Notes under the pieces: model-generated | The model's database searches: none | The model's input: the letters and a program-made list of their open reading frames with translations, nothing else | What the model was told of the DNA's origin: nothing | Program-made: the position numbers and the translations under genes | DNA from: an uncultured Anaerolineaceae bacterium | GTDB taxonomy: Bacteria > Chloroflexota > Anaerolineae > Anaerolineales > Anaerolineaceae | Direction of reading: 5' to 3' | Length of the DNA stretch: 64,000 nt | Assembly (NCBI GenBank): GCA_938020565.1 | Contig: CALIHP010000019.1 | Location: forward strand, 62,001-126,000 | In this document: positions 16,928 to 24,245 of the stretch, piece after piece | How positions within the stretch are numbered: position 1 is the stretch's first letter | How the letters are laid out: each line of letters opens with the position of its first letter

Positions 16928-17476
16928 ATGAAATTCTTCCGCGGAATCGTTATCGGGGTCGTCATCGGATTCGTCATCTCCGGCCTGATCCTGATTCTCG
17001 TCACGGGAGAAAAAGAAGAAACGCTGACGCTGGTCCCGCGTCCGACGACGCGCCCGCTGACCGTTGAAATCTACGGCGCGGTGAACCGTCCCGGCGTTTA
17101 CGAATTTGGCGCGCCCCTTACCGTGAACGATCTCGCCAGCGCCGCCGGCGGATTGACCGGGGAAGCGGACCGGGAACGGAGCCGGCTGGCGGCGCGCGTC
17201 CGCGACGGAGACCTGATCTGGATTCCGACCCGGGTTTCCGAGAGCATAACGCTGACGCCTTTTCTTAATTTCCCGGCTTCGAGTAAAATCAACATTAACA
17301 CCGCCGGAAGCGAGGAGCTCCAGACGCTCCCCGGGATCGGCGCGAAAAAAGCCGCCGATATTATCGCTTATCGGGAAGCTAACGGCAGGTTCAGCGAAAT
17401 CAGCGACTTGCTGAACGTCGAAGGGCTCGGCGAAAAAACGATCGAGGGTTTTTACGACTTGGCAACGGTCGAATAG
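16928..17476 (+). CDS. ComEA-like membrane-anchored helix-hairpin-helix protein
   Basis: A 182-residue protein with one N-terminal membrane helix (about residues 6-27), an SLBB domain (VEIYGAVNRPGVYEF near 46-60) and a C-terminal ComEA-type helix-hairpin-helix DNA-binding domain (INTAGSEELQTLPGIGAKKA). In competent bacteria ComEA binds incoming DNA outside the membrane. No comEB or comEC follows here, so a role in DNA uptake is plausible but not shown. The start lies nine bases after the previous stop; no strong Shine-Dalgarno is seen. Confidence 0.85.
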   Translation: MKFFRGIVIGVVIGFVISGLILILVTGEKEETLTLVPRPTTRPLTVEIYGAVNRPGVYEFGAPLTVNDLASAAGGLTGEADRERSRLAARVRDGDLIWIPTRVSESITLTPFLNFPASSKININTAGSEELQTLPGIGAKKAADIIAYREANGRFSEISDLLNVEGLGEKTIEGFYDLATVE

Positions 17477-17496
17477 GATAGGAAAGGATCGAGAAA

Positions 17497-17946
17497 ATGA
17501 CGGTAAAGGACCGACTCAACGAAGCCTTAAAAAACGCCATGAAAGAGCATGACGAAGAGAAAAAACTGACCTATCGGATGGCTCTGGCTGCGATTAAATT
17601 CGCGGAGAAAGAGGGGCGGAAAGAAGTAAGCGACGAAGAAGCTTTAGCGTTGGTCCAGCGTGAAATCAAGATCCGCCATGAGCAGATCGCGGACGCGGAA
17701 AAATCGGGGCGATTAGATTCGATCCCCGCGATTCAAAACGAAATCGCCTGGCTCGAAGCCTTCCTCCCCAGGCAGCTCAGCGAAGCCGAGCTTCAGGATA
17801 TCATTGAAGCGACAGCTGCCGAAATCGGCGCTTCCGGACCCAAAGACATGGGCAGCTTGATGAAAGCCGTACTCCCGAAAGTCAGGGGCGTCGCCGCCAA
17901 TAACGTCGTCAGTCAGCAGATCAGGAAATACTTAGACACAAAATGA
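17497..17946 (+). CDS. YqeY/GatB-like domain protein
   Basis: A 149-residue YqeY-family protein, similar to the C-terminal helical domain of the GatB amidotransferase subunit. Typical segments are LNEALKNAMK at the N-terminus, ALVQREIKIRHEQIADAEKSGR in the middle and the end MGSLMKAVLPKVRGVAANN. The domain binds tRNA in GatB; stand-alone YqeY proteins have no firm function and commonly sit next to rpsU. AAAGGA precedes the ATG. Its stop overlaps the next start (ATGA). Confidence 0.93.
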   Translation: MTVKDRLNEALKNAMKEHDEEKKLTYRMALAAIKFAEKEGRKEVSDEEALALVQREIKIRHEQIADAEKSGRLDSIPAIQNEIAWLEAFLPRQLSEAELQDIIEATAAEIGASGPKDMGSLMKAVLPKVRGVAANNVVSQQIRKYLDTK

Positions 17947-20096
17947 TTGAGCCAGATCAGAGCGCGATCCGCCCAGCCGAAACCGATACAGTTCCCGCAC
18001 GCCGCAGGAAAGGGATCATTTTTGTCGCTGTCGCGCTGATCTCTTTTGCGATATTGGTTTTTCAGGCCTCAAGCCGTCAGACCAGCTACACGCTCCGCGA
18101 AGGCGACCTCGCAACGCAGGACATCCTCTCACCGCGGAAAATAACCTACGAAAGTAAAATCCTCACGGAACAGGCGCAGGCCGACGCGGAGCGAATGGTC
18201 GGGAAGGTCTATCTTCCGGCCGATCCGACGATCTCCCGGAACCAGGTCCAATTCATGCGCTACTCGTTTCAGTTTATATCCGCCGTCCGCGCCGATAAAT
18301 ACGCCAACGAAAGCCAGAAAATCGACGACATCCGCAAACTGGCCTACGCCCAGCTCGAAGAGACCGTTATCAAAGAGCTGCTTGAACTGAGCGAGGACGA
18401 CTGGAACTCGGTCCAGACCGAAAGCCAGCGCATCCTGGAGCAGATCATGCAGAATTCGATCCGCGAAGATCAGCTCCAGTCCGAAATCATGAATATTCCG
18501 ACGATGATCAATTATTATATCCGCTCGGACCTGTCGCTCCTGATCGACAACCTGACGCGCCGTTTTATTACTCCTAATTCGCTCTACTCCGAAGAGCTGA
18601 CGGAGAAAAGCAAGGCCGAAGCCCGCGCCGCCGTCCAACCCCGCGAACGAACGTACGTCACCAACCAGACTATTGTATCCAGAGGACAGATTATTACTGA
18701 CCTGATCTATGAAGCGCTCGAAAAACTCGGACTCGTGCATACGAAAAATACCTCCGAACGGCTGATATCCGCGGGGCTAATGGTCCTGGGACTATCGTTA
18801 TTTTCGCTGACTTATTTCGTCAGCGAGAACCGATGGAACCGGATCGGGCTGCAGGAAGCGATCCTCATCGCATCGATTTATATCGTCTTCCTGACTTCGG
18901 CCCGGCTCCTGATCCCGAATCGGACTATCGTGCCGTTCCTGTTCCCGATGACCGCAGCGGGGATGACGATCGCCTGTCTCTCCGGAAGCATGTATGGAAT
19001 TATCATCTCGCTGGTCCTCAGCATGCTCGTTCCGTTTGATTTTACAAACGCGTTCGGCTATGCGATGTATTATATTATTACATCGCTGACCGGAATTATC
19101 GTTTTAGGAAAAGGCCGCCAGATCGCCGATCTCGTCGGCGGCGGGATGGTTTCCGGACTGGTCGGGATTCCGATTATTCTTTTCTTCCAGCTGACCAAAG
19201 GCAACTATACCGACGCGACCGGGCTGATAACGCTGTCGGCGTCCTCCCTGTTGAGCGGGATACTGTCCACCGGGATCGCGCTCATCCTGCAATACTCGCT
19301 CGCTGGGATCATCGGCGTCGCGACGCCGATGCAGCTGCTGGAGATTATCCGTCCCGATTCCCCGCTGCTGCAATTTATTTTGACCAACGCGCCGGGAACC
19401 TATCAACATTCGCTCCAGGTCGCGAACCTGGCCGAACAGGCATCAAAAGCGGTCGGCGCCGATTCGCTCCTGATCCGCGCCGGAACAATGTATCACGACG
19501 CGGGAAAAGCGCTGAACCCTGAATTTTTTATCGAGAATCAGGTCGGTGATACGATCAATACGCATGAGGATTTATCGCCCGCCGAAAGCGCGCAGCTCAT
19601 CATCCGGCATGTTCCAGACGGAGTAAAACTGATCCGGCAGTACCGTCTCCCCGCAATTCTGGAAAGCTTTGTACTGGAACATCACGGAACTAACGTGACC
19701 CGTTATCAATATAATCAGGCGCTGAACCAGGCGTCCGAAGGCGTCGAGGTCGACATCCGCGACTTCACCTACCCCGGTCCATCGCCCCGTTCGAAAGAAA
19801 CCGCAATCCTGATGCTCGCCGATACGACCGAAGCCCGGGCGCGCGCCGAAAAACCGAAAAATATTGATGAAATTAACGCAATGATCAAGAGCGTCTTCGA
19901 CTATTACATGACCAACGGCCAGCTCGATCATGCGCCGCTGACGCTCAACGACATCACCAAAATCCGAGAGGCCTTCGCCGCCGTACTGATCAACATTTAT
20001 CATCCGCGCGTCAAGTATCCGGAAATCAAGCGCCAGCGCGCCAGTCATAACCGCGCTGAAACCGCCAAACCCGCGGAAGCGGACGCCCCAAAGTAA
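17943..20096 (+). CDS. 7TM-HD family membrane phosphohydrolase (PgpH/YqfF-like)
   Basis: A 717-residue protein with the architecture of PgpH/YqfF. It has an N-terminal membrane helix (about 24-41), a long extracytoplasmic domain (42-275), seven membrane segments (about 280-480, including FPMTAAGMTIACL), and a C-terminal cytoplasmic HD domain with TYQHSLQVANLAE and YHDAGK. PgpH hydrolyses cyclic di-AMP to pApA. It overlaps yqeY by four bases and is followed by ybeY, an arrangement seen in many Gram-positive-type genomes. The C-terminal tail after LINIYHPRVKYPE is low complexity. Confidence 0.93.
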   Translation: MIEPDQSAIRPAETDTVPARRRKGIIFVAVALISFAILVFQASSRQTSYTLREGDLATQDILSPRKITYESKILTEQAQADAERMVGKVYLPADPTISRNQVQFMRYSFQFISAVRADKYANESQKIDDIRKLAYAQLEETVIKELLELSEDDWNSVQTESQRILEQIMQNSIREDQLQSEIMNIPTMINYYIRSDLSLLIDNLTRRFITPNSLYSEELTEKSKAEARAAVQPRERTYVTNQTIVSRGQIITDLIYEALEKLGLVHTKNTSERLISAGLMVLGLSLFSLTYFVSENRWNRIGLQEAILIASIYIVFLTSARLLIPNRTIVPFLFPMTAAGMTIACLSGSMYGIIISLVLSMLVPFDFTNAFGYAMYYIITSLTGIIVLGKGRQIADLVGGGMVSGLVGIPIILFFQLTKGNYTDATGLITLSASSLLSGILSTGIALILQYSLAGIIGVATPMQLLEIIRPDSPLLQFILTNAPGTYQHSLQVANLAEQASKAVGADSLLIRAGTMYHDAGKALNPEFFIENQVGDTINTHEDLSPAESAQLIIRHVPDGVKLIRQYRLPAILESFVLEHHGTNVTRYQYNQALNQASEGVEVDIRDFTYPGPSPRSKETAILMLADTTEARARAEKPKNIDEINAMIKSVFDYYMTNGQLDHAPLTLNDITKIREAFAAVLINIYHPRVKYPEIKRQRASHNRAETAKPAEADAPK

Positions 20097-20144
20097 GCCT
20101 CATCAAAAAGGAGACGCCCCGATCCGTCGCCGGCGAAACGAAAA

Positions 20145-20630
20145 TTGGAACTTCAAAATCGAACCGAGTCCGAAACGCTCCCGATCGACGCCGCGAAACT
20201 CAGCGCGCTGACGGAAAATCTTCTTCAGGATTTTTACGAGCCCGGAGAAACGCTGCCGCTCTGGACCTTTTCCCTCGTGGAACCCGACGAAATCCGCGAG
20301 CTGAACCGCCGGTTCCGCGGCGTCAACGAGATAACCGACGTCCTTTCCTTTCCAGCGGATTTCGAAATTGATCCGGAAAGCGGGCGTGAATATCTCGGCG
20401 ACCTGATCGTCTGCGTCTCGCGCGCGAGGGACCAGGCGGTCGACGGCGGTCATAGCCTTCAGGACGAGATTTCGCTGCTGACGATTCATGGCCTGCTGCA
20501 CCTGTTAGGCTATGATCATGGAACGCCGGCAGAGAAGGCGGAGATGTGGAAGATTCAAGACGAATACATCGCTCGAAACGGCCTGAAATTAGGGAAAATT
20601 TCCGGCGACGAACCGCTTGAGGATGAATGA
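20145..20630 (+). CDS. ybeY: endoribonuclease YbeY
   Basis: A 161-residue YbeY metalloprotein, needed for 16S rRNA maturation and ribosome quality control. The zinc motif HGLLHLLGYDH gives ligands His115, His119 and His125, and RFRGVNEITDVLSFP is the family signature. The first usual codon is TTG at 20145, 32 bases beyond an AAAGGAG at 20107-20113; no ATG or GTG lies between them, and the frame is open upstream. The start is therefore uncertain, and a non-canonical codon nearer the Shine-Dalgarno cannot be excluded. It follows the 7TM-HD gene as usual. Confidence 0.93.
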   Translation: MELQNRTESETLPIDAAKLSALTENLLQDFYEPGETLPLWTFSLVEPDEIRELNRRFRGVNEITDVLSFPADFEIDPESGREYLGDLIVCVSRARDQAVDGGHSLQDEISLLTIHGLLHLLGYDHGTPAEKAEMWKIQDEYIARNGLKLGKISGDEPLEDE

Positions 20631-20676
20631 TTTCAGCCCGCTTTCAGCTGGCTTTCTCCCTTAACTCACGAATTTA

Positions 20677-20685
20677 TGATATACT
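20677..20685 (+). promoter_or_regulatory. extended -10 promoter for rpsF-rpsR
   Basis: TGATATACT at 20677-20685 is a complete extended -10 (TGnTATACT). It would start a leader of about 90 bases ahead of rpsF. Confidence 0.55.
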
Positions 20686-20721
20686 GGACTGCGTTTGATT
20701 TGCCAACGGCATAATCTTTCC

Positions 20722-20756
20722 ACTCCTGAACGGCCGCAGCGCCAAGAGTCAGGAGT
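20722..20756 (+). promoter_or_regulatory. possible S6:S18 autoregulatory leader hairpin
   Basis: ACTCCTGA (20722-20729) pairs perfectly with TCAGGAGT (20749-20756), enclosing a GC-rich loop that contains CCG. Known S6:S18 leader elements upstream of rpsF use a hairpin with a CCG bulge bound by the S6-S18 pair. Position fits; the fine structure is not proven. Confidence 0.35.
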
Positions 20757-20782
20757 AATCCCAAGGAAAGGAGGAAGAAGCA

Positions 20783-21073
20783 ATGAAGCAGTACGAAATC
20801 ATCTATATTGCCAATCCGGATCTTGACGATCAGTCCATCACCGACCTGAACAATAAAGTCGCGTGCTGGATCACCGAAAGCGGTGGTGAAGTTGAGAAAA
20901 TCGATGACTGGGGAAAACGACGCCTCGCTTATCGAATCCAGAAACAGCGCGATGGTCACTACGTTCTCATTAACGCGAAATTAGACCCCACGGCGATTAA
21001 ACCGATCTCGTCTGATCTGCGTTTCGTAGAGAACATTTTCCGCTACATGATTACCGCGGTTGAAAGTAAATAA
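20783..21073 (+). CDS. rpsF: 30S ribosomal protein S6
   Basis: A 96-residue S6 protein; it pairs with S18 on the small-subunit platform. Typical sequence: YEIIYIANPDLDD at the start, then DDWGKRRLAYRIQKQRDGHYVLIN. AAAGGAGG lies eight bases before the ATG. It is followed after 30 bases by rpsR with no ssb gene in between, unlike the common rpsF-ssb-rpsR order. Confidence 0.97.
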   Translation: MKQYEIIYIANPDLDDQSITDLNNKVACWITESGGEVEKIDDWGKRRLAYRIQKQRDGHYVLINAKLDPTAIKPISSDLRFVENIFRYMITAVESK

Positions 21074-21103
21074 GTTCATTCGAGTTAAATTGGGAGTTTT
21101 GTA

Positions 21104-21391
21104 ATGAGTGATGAAATTGTGAATGAGCAGGAACACCGTGGTGGAAACAGTCGCCGGTTCGTCCCCCGATTGAAGGTATGCCAGTTCTGCTCTGATAAAA
21201 CGACAGAAATTGATTATAAAAACGTGGATCTTCTCCGCCGCTTCGTAACCGAAGAAGGAAAGATTCGCCCCCGGCGTCAGACGGGAACCTGCGCAAAGCA
21301 TCAACGCGCCGTCGCGTCCGCCATTAAACGCGCCCGCCAGATCGCGCTTCTTCCGTATACGTCGGAACCGTATCAGGAAGTCGTTCGCTAA
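21104..21391 (+). CDS. rpsR: 30S ribosomal protein S18 (zinc-binding form)
   Basis: A 95-residue S18. Cys26, Cys29, Cys63 and His66 form the zinc site of the C+ version (CQFC and CAKH). The core motif DLLRRFVTEEGKIRPRRQTG is standard. It has an unusually long, hydrophilic N-terminal extension of about 20 residues. The gene ends before a T-run hairpin. Confidence 0.97.
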   Translation: MSDEIVNEQEHRGGNSRRFVPRLKVCQFCSDKTTEIDYKNVDLLRRFVTEEGKIRPRRQTGTCAKHQRAVASAIKRARQIALLPYTSEPYQEVVR

Positions 21392-21415
21392 GCGAGCCTC
21401 GATCATATCCAATTC

Positions 21416-21448
21416 AGGCATGGGAGTCAGACTTCTGTGCCTTTTTTT
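21416..21448 (+). terminator. terminator after rpsR
   Basis: AGGCA (21416-21420) pairs with TGCCT (21438-21442), followed by seven T residues. The stem is short but well placed between rpsR and the foldase gene; it may act as an attenuator. Confidence 0.5.
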
Positions 21449-21465
21449 CTAAAGGAGCTTGAAAA

Positions 21466-23040
21466 ATGCCAACTGAGAAAAAAGAACCGAAACATCCGCG
21501 CCTGAACAACAAAGCGAATCGCGCGCGGCACGAAAAAGAAAACCAGCAGATCCGGATCCTCAAAATCGCCGGAATCGCCGTCATTGGACTGATCGCGCTG
21601 ACCCTGATTTTCGGCGTGTTATTCGCTACCGTAATCCGTCCCAATAAAGTCCTCGCCAAAGTCAACGATCATAAAGTCACCGTAAGCGATTTCGAAAAGA
21701 CCGTCCGCTACCAGCGGAGCCAGCTGATCAGCAATTACGAATACATGCGCCAGCTCTATCAATCGTTCGGTATCGAAATGGACGAATCGACACGGAGGCA
21801 GTATGAAACCCAGCTCCAGCCGGAATACGCCTCGTTAATCGGATCGCAGGTCTATACCATGCTCGTCGACCAGTACGTTCTCGAAGACGCGGCGAAAGAA
21901 GCCGGCTTTACCGTCAGCGACGCCGAGATCGACGCGCGCATGGAATCGCTGTTCGGATACTTCCCGAACGGGACCCCGACTCCGGAGCCGACCGATCTGC
22001 CGTTCGCTGAAACCGCGACCCCGTCGGAAGAACAGCTGAAGCTGCTGAACTATACCGCGACGCCGGAGCCCACGGAAATTCCCGCGGAAAACGATCTTGA
22101 AAGCCTTGGCGAAGAAGGCCCGACGGCCGACGGAGAGCTGACGCTCGAAACCGCCGCGACCGCGGTACCGGAAGGCACGGGCGAAGAGACAGCCGAAGAC
22201 ACAGGCGCTGAATCGGCCGATGAAGCCACTGAGGCGGAAAAGATCGAAACGGCGGCGACCGAACAACCGGCCGAGCCGACTGCGGATGACGCCACGAACG
22301 AAAAGACAGCCGAAGAACCAGCCGCCTCCGAAGAGGAAACGACAGCGGACGAAAGCGTCGCTGAGAACGGCGCCGCCGAATCAGGGACTGAAACCGAAGC
22401 TCCGGAAGAACCCGCCGAAACCGCAACACCGGAACCGACCGCAACCGTTTACACGGAAGAAATGTACAAAAAGAATTCCGACGATTACTTTGCGTCGAAT
22501 GAATACGCCGATCTCGAATTGCAGCGCAAGCTGGTCTTCTACGAACTCCTTGGAAATAAAGTTCGCGACGATATCAAAAAGACAGTCGCGCGCGAAGAAG
22601 AAATGGTCTGGGCGCGGCATATTTTAGTCGCGACAGAAGAGGAAGCCAACGCCGTCCTCGAACGGCTGAACAATGGCGAAGACTGGAACGCCGTCGCGGC
22701 CGAAGTTTCGACCGATACCTCGAACGCCCAGAACGGCGGCGATCTCGGCTGGTTCGGAAAAGGCCAGATGGTCGCGCCATTCGAAGAAGCCGCGTTCGCA
22801 CAGGAGGTCGGCACCATTAGCCAGACCCCGGTTCAGACCGATTTCGGCTATCATATCATCCAGATCATCGGACATGAGATTCATCCGCTCACGTCGAGCG
22901 AATACTCGAATCGTCTTGACGCCGCATATACGAAATGGATTGACGACCACAAAGCAGAAATGAACGTTAAGAGCAGCGACGATTGGCAGAATTACGTCCC
23001 GACCGAGCCAGCGCTCCAATATAACACGGTTCAATTCTAA
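21466..23040 (+). CDS. membrane-anchored parvulin-type peptidyl-prolyl isomerase (PrsA/SurA-like)
   Basis: A 524-residue foldase for exported proteins. It has a basic cytoplasmic N-terminus, one membrane helix (residues 31-57), a SurA-N-like region (63-160), an unusually long Thr/Pro/Glu/Ala-rich acidic stretch (about 165-325), and a parvulin domain (about 382-470: WARHILVATEEEANAVLERL, GGDLGWFGKGQMVAPFEEAAF, FGYHIIQI). Parvulins isomerise X-Pro bonds. The acidic stretch interrupts the helical chaperone domain, which resumes with YKKNSDDYFASNEY. AAAGGAG precedes the ATG. The anchor keeps it on the outer face of the membrane. Confidence 0.92.
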   Translation: MPTEKKEPKHPRLNNKANRARHEKENQQIRILKIAGIAVIGLIALTLIFGVLFATVIRPNKVLAKVNDHKVTVSDFEKTVRYQRSQLISNYEYMRQLYQSFGIEMDESTRRQYETQLQPEYASLIGSQVYTMLVDQYVLEDAAKEAGFTVSDAEIDARMESLFGYFPNGTPTPEPTDLPFAETATPSEEQLKLLNYTATPEPTEIPAENDLESLGEEGPTADGELTLETAATAVPEGTGEETAEDTGAESADEATEAEKIETAATEQPAEPTADDATNEKTAEEPAASEEETTADESVAENGAAESGTETEAPEEPAETATPEPTATVYTEEMYKKNSDDYFASNEYADLELQRKLVFYELLGNKVRDDIKKTVAREEEMVWARHILVATEEEANAVLERLNNGEDWNAVAAEVSTDTSNAQNGGDLGWFGKGQMVAPFEEAAFAQEVGTISQTPVQTDFGYHIIQIIGHEIHPLTSSEYSNRLDAAYTKWIDDHKAEMNVKSSDDWQNYVPTEPALQYNTVQF

Positions 23041-23113
23041 ACCGACGCCGGCCGGATTTCTGATCGTCCGGATAAAGCGGAAAACCGCGTCAGGCAAATC
23101 GCCTTGAACAATA

Positions 23114-23155
23114 CGAAGCCCCGGGCCCCATGGCCGGCAGGGGCTTTCGTTTTAA
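23114..23155 (+). terminator. terminator of the foldase gene
   Basis: AAGCCCC (23116-23122) pairs with GGGGCTT (23040+ region: 23140-23146), with CG closing outside, and is followed by a TTTT stretch at 23149-23153. Confidence 0.7.
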
Positions 23156-23206
23156 TAAAATCCACCGGTAATTTTCCCTGTCTTTCCGTCCGTCGGGAGA
23201 AGGCGT

Positions 23207-23215
23207 TGGTATAAT
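23207..23215 (+). promoter_or_regulatory. extended -10 promoter
   Basis: TGGTATAAT at 23207-23215, about 180 bases before the decarboxylase/cupin gene. The same nonamer is used before tRNA-Lys and, on the minus strand, before mreB. Confidence 0.55.
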
Positions 23216-23395
23216 TTGATCAACGCGCCGGGTTCAAGGAAAACCGGAAAAATATGAATCATGAACGCCACACCAACAACGCTTCAGCTCACCTGAGCAA
23301 GCGCTGTGTGCGGTTGTCCCGAGCGATCGAGATCATTCCGCCAATTCGAGACCCGATCGAATCGTAATCAAGAAAAGCTGTGAAAGGATCAACCA

Positions 23396-24139
23396 ATACA
23401 GAAAAAAATCATACAAACCGCAGGCCGGGACGCGCTCGGCGATTTCGCCCCCGATTTCGCACATTATAACGACGATATCCTGTCCGGCGAAAACTGGAAC
23501 AGCGGCGGAATCGATCTGAAAACCCGCTGCCTCCTGACGGTCGTCACGCTCATGGCGCAGGGAATCACGGACACCTCGCTCAGTCATCATCTTCAGAACG
23601 CGAAAAAAAACGGCGTATCGCGCGATGAAATCGCCGCCGCGCTGACGCACGCCGCGTTTTACGCCGGCTGGCCGAAAGCCTGGGCGGCGTTCCGCCTGGC
23701 AAAAGACATCTGGACAGCGTCGGACGCGCCGCTCTCCGAAAAAGACGCATATCAGGAAACGATTTTTTTCCCGATCGGTGCGCCGAATGACGCCTATGCG
23801 CAATATTTCGAAGGCCGAAGCTATCTCGCGCTCGTTTCCGGAACCGGGTTCCCAATCTACAACGTCACCTTCGAGCCAGGCTGCCGGAATCATTGGCATA
23901 TCCATCAGGCAAAGAAAAACGGCGGGCAGGTATTGATTTGCGTCGGCGGCCGCGGCTATTATCAGGCCTGGGGGGACACGCCGGTCGAGATGACGCCCGG
24001 AACCGTCGTTACCATTCCCGCCGGCATCAAGCATTGGCACGGCGCCGCGGACGACAGCTGGTTCTCGCATCTGGCATTCGAGCTTCCGGGAGAAGACGCG
24101 AGCGTCGAGTGGCTTGAGCCCGTCGGCGACGGACGCTGA
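23396..24139 (+). CDS. carboxymuconolactone decarboxylase/cupin fusion, non-AUG start
   Basis: Two domains: an AhpD-like carboxymuconolactone decarboxylase region (about residues 1-115, with LTHAAFYAGWPKAWAAF) and a cupin (about 125-240, with HWHIHQAKKNGGQVLICVGG and PAGIKHWHGA, giving the metal-binding histidines). Such fusions occur in many anaerobes near redox genes; the reaction is not established. Family similarity clearly extends upstream of the first ATG (23552): the translation from 23396 reads QKKIIQTAGRDALGDFAPDF, which is typical of the family. AAAGGA lies seven bases before an ATA codon at 23396, where ATG would be expected. The true start is thus probably this ATA, an unusual codon, or the gene carries a start-codon mutation. 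Confidence 0.8.
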   Translation: MQKKIIQTAGRDALGDFAPDFAHYNDDILSGENWNSGGIDLKTRCLLTVVTLMAQGITDTSLSHHLQNAKKNGVSRDEIAAALTHAAFYAGWPKAWAAFRLAKDIWTASDAPLSEKDAYQETIFFPIGAPNDAYAQYFEGRSYLALVSGTGFPIYNVTFEPGCRNHWHIHQAKKNGGQVLICVGGRGYYQAWGDTPVEMTPGTVVTIPAGIKHWHGAADDSWFSHLAFELPGEDASVEWLEPVGDGR

Positions 24140-24213
24140 GTCCCGGACGCCGTTTCCCGCTGTCATACAAAAACATCCCGGGCTGGGGCGGTTTGGCCGC
24201 AGTCCGGGACATG
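24140..24213 (-). terminator. inverted repeat between convergent genes, lon terminator
   Basis: GTCCCGGAC (24140-24148) and GTCCGGGAC (24202-24210) are perfect complements flanking 53 bases. Inside, on the minus strand, a stem TCCCGG/CCGGGA is followed by TTTTT (24169-24173), a good terminator for lon. It separates lon from the converging decarboxylase/cupin gene. Confidence 0.65.
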
Positions 24214-24245
24214 CCACGGAACCTTAGCTCAGGCAACGCAGACCG

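Larger units (their letters stand above)
23041..23395. other. intergenic region with terminator, promoter and a possible short leader ORF
   Basis: These 355 bases hold the foldase terminator (23114-23155), an extended -10 promoter (23207-23215), a 37-codon open frame (23254-23367) and the Shine-Dalgarno of the next gene. The small frame is rich in His, Arg and Ser; it has GAAAAA but no real Shine-Dalgarno, and its meaning is open. Confidence 0.45.
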
